Source: Agapanthus africanus
Lineage: Eukaryota > Streptophyta > Magnoliopsida > Asparagales > Amaryllidaceae
Assembly: GCA_030015575.1 (NCBI GenBank)
Contig: CM057344.1
Location: 185,087,044-185,151,043, forward strand
Direction: 5' to 3'
DNA: 64,000 nt
The notes beneath the pieces are model-generated. The model was not told the origin of the DNA. It worked only from the letters and a program-made list of their open reading frames with translations, and searched no databases. Of this stretch, positions 56,842-64,000 are shown piece after piece (position 1 is the first letter of the stretch; each line of letters begins with the position of its first letter). The translations under genes were made by a program, and so were the position numbers.

Positions 56842-58572
56842 TACTAGGTTTATAGCATTGATCGTTAAGTGAGAAATTTCCCGAGGAGTAGCATATACTC
56901 ACAGTAGGATCGGGATCCAAATATCATCGCGTGACGAAACTGAAGGAATCCTACCAGAATCATCACACTCCAAATGGTATGCAGCGCTAGCAAGTTTCAG
57001 TTCTTTTGAAACTCCCGATGTGGATTTTTTCCCCAAGCTCTTATAACCTTGGCGTGAGGTCAAAATGCCATAAGTCACATGTCAAGTTCTACCCATCATT
57101 ATCCAGGTTAATTTGAACCCACCCGTACCTACCCTTGACGTAAGCCAAAATGGCAGTACGACTGTCTCAAACCAACGCATTCTATCTATGAAACAGATAA
57201 ATATCCGGCAGCTCCCAATCACTATGCCTTGGCGTGAGGTCAAAATACATAGCTTGAATACTACCGAATATTTAACCGAAATGATGGAGGGCTATGAATG
57301 ATTTTGGCGAAACCGTGAACGTAATGAACTTGATATAATCGATGGAACGGGATAGCTATTAAAAAGGAGTGGTTCAAGCTCCGCATTTAAAATTTGGTTT
57401 TGAAAAGAACCGAGTGGTTTTGAAAGTGTTCCAACGACTTTTACTTGGTTTATTTTTCTTGCATTAATTTTAATGCGTCCCATCAATTAATCCTACCATT
57501 GCAGAAAACAACGAAAATATGACGTACGCTTATGCCATCCGTATTTGCCACGGGGTCCCGTCATCACCCGTTAGGTTACTTAACTAACGACAGAGCGGGG
57601 GCTGGACTAGCGCGGATGCAAAACATAAGCAACGCCTAAATAGATATCGTATATAGATATATAGCAATGATAGCCATTCCAGATCACAGATGAACACATT
57701 AGATATACTAGGAATCCGCAATCCGTTGGAGCCTGTAACGAAAAGCGGATTACACGGTCGCGATGAATAGCCAATACCCCACCCTAGACCTCTACGGCTG
57801 CGGCAAACTACCCGCCAAGTACCCGAAGCGAAGCAACCTCCCTCAACGACGTGAGTAGGCCACTCGGCACTTCGAGATACCCGGTAGTTTGTGCACCCCA
57901 CCTTGGGTCTATCCTAGGAGCAAAAACAGTAAAATGAAATTATACAATGGCGGCTACAATCTCAACCCGGATGTGCGGCCAAACAAATAATATTACATCA
58001 AATTATATATTACATGAATTGAAAGATAAAAAGAAAAACTCTCATCTCACAATCCCCGACTATTCATCCGCGATAATCCAACGAATTCATATACACAAAC
58101 CATCAACATTACAGATCACAGATATGCATAACTCCCACTAATCGACGTATAGCGATTAGCAGACGTTCAATACATATAAAACATTACAGATACAACCCAT
58201 TAGCCAAAGTCTATAGAAAAACAACCAAAATACGGATTTGTAACCACCCCAAATACAAACTTGGTTCTCTGGAAATTCTGGGCAGAAACAAACCATCTCA
58301 AAAATCACGAAACACCCCCAGAAGTAAACTGCAGGAAAAACGATCCACGGCGAGTCAACTCGGCCGCGGATCCGCGGTGAGTTGGTCGGTTCAGTGGGTC
58401 ATTTTTCTTGCCTGTACTTAAAAAAGCCTGAGCCGAATTTTAAGACATGATTTATTATTTTTAATGCAGGTTTAAAAATCAGCAGAAAGTTAGGGTTTTA
58501 GAAAAGTGTTTTGCGATTTTTTCCGATCGAAGTTCTATATACTTTGCTAACTTGCTAGTTTGTGTTTAGCCT
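56842..58572 (-). mobile_element. Copia-3 leader, primer-site-proximal part
   Basis: No gene is supported; the minus-strand frame at 57584-57901 has no family resemblance. Together with 47690-47977 it forms a leader of about 2 kb. It carries three TTGACC/CCAAGG-type motifs (57047-57065, 57133-57150, 57227-57245), the CGCGCTAG-like block near 57610 and a perfect palindrome CCGCGGATCCGCGG at 58364-58377, about 200 nt from the primer site. Confidence 0.8.
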
Positions 58573-58585
58573 GGCTCTGATACCA
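58573..58585 (-). other. Primer binding site of copia-3
   Basis: The minus strand reads TGGTATCAGAGCC, one base after the LTR end (ACTTACA). It is identical to that of copia-2. Confidence 0.92.
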
Positions 58586-58586
58586 C

Positions 58587-60634
58587 TGTAAGTTCACGTT
58601 GCCCACCCCGGTGCTTACGGGGAGGCGGAAACGTTATGAAAAATTCGATTTTTATAACACTAAGCAACATGGACTGGCCAAAGGAGGGATCTTTGCTAAA
58701 TATAAACTAACTACCAAGCTAAAAAGAGTTAGCTACTCGGTTAAGGGGTTATACCGAAGTCTTGAAGTCCTTCTCTTCTTGCTCCTTGGAGTGAAAGAAC
58801 GGGTTTTCCTTGTCGCCTTCTCTTGCCGAAGAAAGATCCACCCGAGGGCCTCTACCTTTGGCTCCAACCTCAAACTAGAAGTAACTAAAGTGCTTGGTGT
58901 GCTAAACGTAGAACCTTAGAAAGAGTAGAGAGTATTTTTGAAGGGATTATCTCAAGCTCAAATGGTTCTCAACTCATGAGAGGGGAGAGCTAGAGAGAGA
59001 GGAAGAGGATGAGAGAGAATGAGAATGATAGAATGAGAAGATAAAGCCAACCTTCAAACATATATATGTGAATTATGATAATTAAAAAATTAACTAAAGA
59101 TAACTGTGATGGTTAATCTTGATATGACCATTATCATTTCACATTAATTACTTTTGCTAGAATCAAAGGGCATCTTTCATATGAAATGATGATGGTCAAC
59201 TTGTCAACCTAGGTCAACAAGTCAAGCATAGTCAAATGGTCAACAATCCTAACCATAACACAATTATAATTAATTAATATTAATAATCATATTTCACACA
59301 TAAACATTAGGGTTAAGAAAAAGACAATGGTCATTAACCCTAATGAAAATCCTCTGCCTCTGCCTCAGTCAACTGTGCATACACACCCGTATCCGTGTTC
59401 CGAGGAACACGAATACAATGAGATAAAACCAATCCAAAACATATACTAGGATCTGGCTTAAACCAAAGCCCGCTACTATAAGCTGTCCGGACATCAAACG
59501 TGCACAAGTGCGCGGATGTGAACGAACCCCGTCGCAAAACCATGCGATCCCTACTCTGTTTTTCCTAAAGGAGAATAACCCTCTGTGTGGGACTCTAAAG
59601 ACTCGACACTACGCTAGCAGTGGGTTTAACCACAGACCGCAAGCGGCACTAGCTGTACGTAACGGTCCCCAGGTAGATGCCGATAAGAAGACTGATAAGG
59701 TGAACCCATCTGAACTCCTACTGAGCCTGAATGTGACAGTCTCCGTACTGTCTGGTCTGTTCGTCAGATAACATCGTATGGCGGGCCTAAGGGGTGGTAA
59801 ATGTCAGTCCCCTAATAGCGGTACAAGTCGTGTCAGAGTGTAGCCCAGAACACCCTGAGATAACTCTGGAAACCTTCCAGTATATCTCGCTTGCCCTGGC
59901 CAGGGACTACTTATGTAATGGCTCTTCTAGACACAGCGCGATGCCAACCCCCAATACCGGGAGAGACGAATCCTGTCTAACCGTCACTGCCTCAAAGTGC
60001 TTCGGGACTGCACCCAACTACTACCTGTTTGCATGACTCCTTTGAGCCGTGGTAGGGTAGTAATCAAAGTACAGTGGGAACACACTCGAGGCGAAGTGAC
60101 AGTGTCAAGTCAGCGGACTAAGCTGTACTCATGTCACTTGGGAACTGATAACTGACGATAGGTATAATACCAACCAACAGTTCCTGACGAGTTCTGTCCA
60201 GTGTACTCGTAAACTAACGAGCACCCGCATACTATCTCAAGTACGACGTACTGACGGCTGCGGGGCAGGCCGTCTCCCATGCTGGGATGAGAAGCGCATA
60301 CGCTAGTCTACTCCAGAGTATCGATGCCCTGTCTCGATAATCCCATGACCAGGGACGTGTATATATAAGGATGTGCTTGTAGATTACCCAGCCCCCATGA
60401 GTGTGACTGCCATCACAACGCTGGTAATCAAGCAAAGATCCTAAGGGCTCCACTAATGCGTATAGGTGATTTAATAAAAGAAACACATGTACACATTAAA
60501 GCAGAGACAAACCAAGTAGCATACTACCATTTCGAGCAAGATTGTCTATACAACTGTGAATATCCCAAGCTTCCATCAAGTAATATACATACTAGTATGA
60601 TACAGTAATGGCCTCTATGGCATATACACTAACA
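58587..60634 (-). repeat. 5' LTR of copia-3 (2048 bp)
   Basis: Same length as the 3' LTR and close to it in sequence (scattered substitutions, for example GTTCACG for GTCCATG at the tip). Followed by the target duplication ATATA. Confidence 0.93.
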
Positions 60635-61207
60635 ATATATATCAATGTATCATCAAGTGAGAAAAAGAATCATTTAAGTGAGCTTATATTAGTTAATGTA
60701 ATCTAATATATCAAATATATAATTATATATTAAATTATCGAGTCAACACATGATTCGATAATCCGACTATTTTACAAATAACCGACTAATATACTATGTA
60801 TCTTTTTATTGAATCAACACTTGATCCGATAACCCGGCTATATCATATATACTCGGCCGATATTGCATATCGCGAGAATAGAATATGGTATCTCATATCG
60901 TATTAATCTCGGTCCCGCACATATCACATATGTGCTCCTACTCCGTTTCGCCTGAGCCAGGAAACCTCTGTGTAGGACGCTAACAACTCGTCAATACGCC
61001 GGCAGTAGGTGATGATCATATCAAACACCCACAAGCTGCAAGCAGTCAGCTAAACGTAACTGCCATCTGGGTATTGAGCGATCAGAAGATCAACAAGCAA
61101 ACCTGCACACACTCCTGTGAATCCAATCAGTAACACTACCGTATAGCCCGGTCTCTTCGTCTGATATGTCGCATATCCAGTCTAGGGATGGTAAACATCA
61201 GACCCCA
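60635..61207 (-). repeat. Minus-strand copia LTR, right part (copy B)
   Basis: Resumes the LTR cut at 41669 and is colinear with 32270-32830. It ends CCCCA at the same junction with the Tekay-like LTR as in copy A. Confidence 0.88.
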
Positions 61208-63777
61208 TCTCACGACCCGAAATATTAGCTCGTGACCAGCACTTAAATCACACAACATCTAAAGGCGTAATATAATTCAAGCAAGCTGAAACCCAGAAAT
61301 CTAAACTTTTTTAAGTAAATAAAGGAGGTGAAGTTTTGAAATAAAGGTATAATGAAATCAAGTTTTCTTAATGCATAGAAAAGGAACATAAAAATTGCAC
61401 GTGAAAATTTCTAGTTGGAAAACATATTTCGTCTTTTAAAAATTTGGGCAGCACCTCCTTTGTATTTTTTTGATCCAAAACCATAAATATTTAATAATAA
61501 TAAAGGCATCCCTAAGCGGGAGCTAGCTCTTCGCCAAACGGCGGATCACAACAACGCAAGACAGTATATATAAGTATACGATGCCCAACGGTGAAGTTCA
61601 CCACAAAAGATAAATAAATAAGCAAGACATCAAAACCATAAGTAGCGGAAAACCCCTCGCTCTAAGCCTCACAACCACAATCTCACTAAGTCTCATTACT
61701 TATACAATTTACTAATTTTGATTGATGAGGTTGACTAGATACAATATGAAATATAAATACAAGAGCGGGTACGATACAAATGCCCCACCTACCAATGCAA
61801 AACACCCAAATGAAGCTTTATGCCAGCGATGCCGCTACGGATCCATGCGGTCAACCTGCAAGAACTGTGGCACAACGGAGGTGAGTTGTCAAATCGTGAG
61901 TAGAAAAACATCTACGAGTAAAAATCGAACAAACAATGACTCCTAGGTCAACTATATCATAAAGGTAAAAATATGATATCTAGGGTGACCGGGTCTCTAT
62001 ATATGTGAACAATGTAGTCAATACCTATATGTATGCGGATATAATCCAACAATATAACCACTGTCTGTATGCATGTGGATCTCTTCCAACCATATAATCA
62101 ATGTATGTATGCACGTAAATATCATAAAGGAGTGTGCATGAAAGTATGAGGATATAAATCAACGGTGTCCCTCGCGACACATCAAAATCATGGAACCTGG
62201 ATGTCCAACATCGACACCCGAAAACATCATGAAACCCGTGTCCAGCATCGACACGTAAATCCTCATATCTCGGGCTCCGTCAGTCCGTATCGGCCCACGG
62301 GCTCCGTCAGTCCGGATCGGCCTATATCATCTCTCGGCTCCGGTCGGTATCCTCCGGATATCCACCGAGCCCAAATACTATCACCGGTAGGTAGTGGTCC
62401 CATTGCCAGGCTCACCGCCTGCAGCACAATAATCCGTTCTCGTCCCGGGGTACCATACCGGGTCCACCATGTACCCGCAATCGTCCTCATCCAACTCCTC
62501 GAATCGGGTTTCACATGTCACTCTCAGAACCGTAAAAACATATGGTGGATGCACTGAAATATTATATCAAGAGAAACAGGGTTTTTAAAACAGTACATGC
62601 TTTCCTATAAAATGTCCACGGTTCTCAAATCCAGAAATCTCATGGAAACAACATATCTAAATGCGTAAAATCATAAAGCATGATGTATATGACATATAAT
62701 AGAAATGTAAGCATATCCGTATATCATGCAACATGGAACTGTGATGCGACATATTAAAGGAAAACAGCTCTTTTAAATCATTCCAGTTTTTAAAATATAA
62801 TATGCGGTTCCTAATTTCCCAATAAAACCAGTTATCTATGTAGGTACAATATGTATATGCGCAAGTATAGAGGTACCAATGTATGTGTGCACCAATATGG
62901 ATATATAAATGAGTATGTGCGCAAGTATGGATATATCAAAGTATATGTGCACCAATATGAATATACAATGTGTATGTACGCAAGCATGTTATGCGAAGAG
63001 TCATATCATGATGCAGCAATCCTACTGTGTAGTGACATGGCAATTATCGATGATGAAGTGTGGGAGCCGACAATCTGAGTGCGTGTAACATACGCATCAT
63101 CGATAATGGGGTAAGTGTACTAGCACATGTATAAGTAATGCAATGCGAATAATATGAATGCAGCATAAGGTAATCACAAGCAAATGCTGACTGGTACACG
63201 TATTTAATATGATCGAGTCACTGAATTTATCAATCGGCATCCTGCCTCACAACATCACGTATAGTATAATCCATGGTACGGCATCCTCTCGTCAAGGGTA
63301 TGGATCAATCATCAAGTCAAACTCATCACGTACGAAAAATTATCGTACGGCGGCATTAAACCAATAGGGATCCTATCATCCTATATGACAAATGAGGAGT
63401 ACGGACCTAACGTCTCGTATGACAACCTCTCATGATTCACAAAATATATAAATATATCAATATACCTATGTCTCAGGTCACATCCACAATAAGCTCATAT
63501 CAGGGGACCGGCCAGGTATCAATCATCTCAATCGACTCGCATCCGTATACCATCTTATCATCAAATCATCATATCACGTCTTATATTGTTTCCATCGCAT
63601 TCATGTCCCACATGAAGTCAATTTGACCTATACCATCTACCCTTACTATAAGCATACGTATCCAATCTAACATACACGCCTGAACCATACAATCAGTTTT
63701 TAAAAGAAGCAATCGTTGTTTTGAAAGTAGGGGCTACAGTGTTTTTAAGGAAAAGATATCATTTGAAAATCCGTAAC
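61208..63777 (-). repeat. Tekay-like LTR, first 2.57 kb (copy B)
   Basis: Colinear with 32831-35404, including the 30 bp minisatellite (about 62850-62990) and the hairpin with 13 bp perfect arms (63043-63055 and 63095-63107). The terminal TG is TC here. It is interrupted at 63778 by another LTR. Confidence 0.87.
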
Positions 63778-63883
63778 TGTAAGTCCATGTCACGCACCCC
63801 ACGAACTTGCGGGGAGGCGGAATATAAGAAAAACGATTATCAAAGCTTCGTAACACGGACTTGAGCGCATGAATCGTTATCTA
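63778..63883 (-). repeat. End of another copia-3-like LTR, interrupted
   Basis: Starts TGTAAGTCCATGTCACGCAC. It resembles the tip of the copia-3 LTR (TGTAAGTCCATGTTGCCCAC and GGGGAGGCGGAA) but is clearly diverged. It is cut after 106 bases. Confidence 0.75.
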
Positions 63884-64000
63884 TGTTAGTTATATGTATG
63901 CCGTAGAGGCCATTACTATACATAGGATGTATATTGTAGTTGGTGCTTGGACATATATAGGGAGGACTTTCTTGCTCGACATGTTAGTATGCTATCTGGT
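63884..64000 (+). repeat. Start of a copia-2-like LTR, cut by the window edge
   Basis: TGTTAGTTATATGTATGCCG and the following bases match the start of the copia-2 LTRs closely. This is presumably a further copia-2 family element running to the right; candidate target duplication ATCTA (63879-63883). Confidence 0.85.

Larger units (their letters stand above)
41665..60639 (-). mobile_element. Copia-3: nearly complete Angela-type element carrying a nested Athila-like element
   Basis: Spans 41670-60634, flanked by the target duplication ATATA (41665-41669 and 60635-60639). The flanks rejoin exactly into the copia LTR seen uninterrupted at 32260-32280. LTRs are 2048 bp each. The minus strand has the order leader, gag, zinc knuckle, protease, integrase, RT, RNase H. 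Without the 8.86 kb nested element the copia would be about 10.1 kb. It is the youngest copia here by coding integrity, but has several inactivating changes. Confidence 0.93.

Noticed and set aside
57584..57901. 105-codon minus-strand frame in the copia-3 leader
   Set aside because: Not open in the matching parts of the copia-1 and copia-2 leaders; probably chance.
1..64000. Host genes, tRNA or rRNA genes, CRISPR arrays, pararetrovirus or organelle inserts
   Set aside because: Every longer reading frame is either a retrotransposon domain or a shadow, and I saw no tRNA cloverleaf, rRNA or organelle-like stretch beyond tRNA-complementary primer sites.

Overview
This window is nuclear DNA of a flowering plant with a repeat-rich genome. 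Essentially all 64 kb can be read as nested LTR retrotransposons. I saw no host protein gene, rRNA, tRNA or CRISPR array. Three kinds of element recur: Ty1-copia elements of the Angela/BARE type (U3 tip TGTTNG...ATGCCCTAGAGGC, initiator-Met tRNA primer site); Ty3-gypsy Athila-like elements (tRNA-Asp primer site); and a Ty3-gypsy element with very long 4.4-4.8 kb LTRs that resembles the Tekay/Del chromoviruses. The plant group cannot be fixed from the sequence.

Layout, left to right. 1-6197: 5' leader and 5' LTR of a minus-strand Tekay-like element, inserted into the 3' LTR of a minus-strand, pol-less Athila-like element (6198-11437). 11438-12052: minus-strand copia LTR pieces. 12053-31412: an old plus-strand copia element (copia-1) in pieces. 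It is interrupted by copia-2 (14815-25182; 2.2 kb LTRs, target duplication AATAG) and by a solo LTR (26639-28710; target duplication GTTCG/GTTCA). Its 3' LTR is interrupted by a second minus-strand LTR (from 31413), which in turn holds a Tekay-like 3' LTR (32831-37212) and some internal sequence. The segment 28444-37855, including all these nested junctions, is repeated in tandem from 37856. The second copy is split by copia-3 (41670-60634, minus strand, 2048 bp LTRs, target duplication ATATA). Copia-3 itself holds an 8.86 kb Athila-like element (47978-56836, plus strand, 1413 bp LTRs). The second copy ends at 63777, where two more copia LTR ends are stacked.

Coding content. Copia-3 carries the best pol region: gag, zinc knuckle, protease, integrase, reverse transcriptase with YVDD, and RNase H, broken by three nonsense codons within pol, one between gag and the zinc knuckle, and a frameshift. 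The nested Athila-like element has an intact-looking gag and protease but no working pol. Only a short reverse-transcriptase scar remains, and the older Athila-like element at 6198-11437 carries the same scar. This points to a non-autonomous lineage moved in trans.

The most interesting signals are non-coding. They are a possible three-way junction at the end of the copia-3 LTR, a covarying hairpin in the Tekay-like LTR, duplicated inverted-repeat modules in copia LTRs, CCGCGG-type palindromes 160-400 nt downstream of the primer sites in both copia and Athila leaders, a spaced triplet of short motifs in copia leaders, splice-acceptor-like sequence next to copia gag starts, and a roughly 190 bp leader module shared by a copia and the Tekay-like element. 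All percentages and ages here are by-eye estimates.
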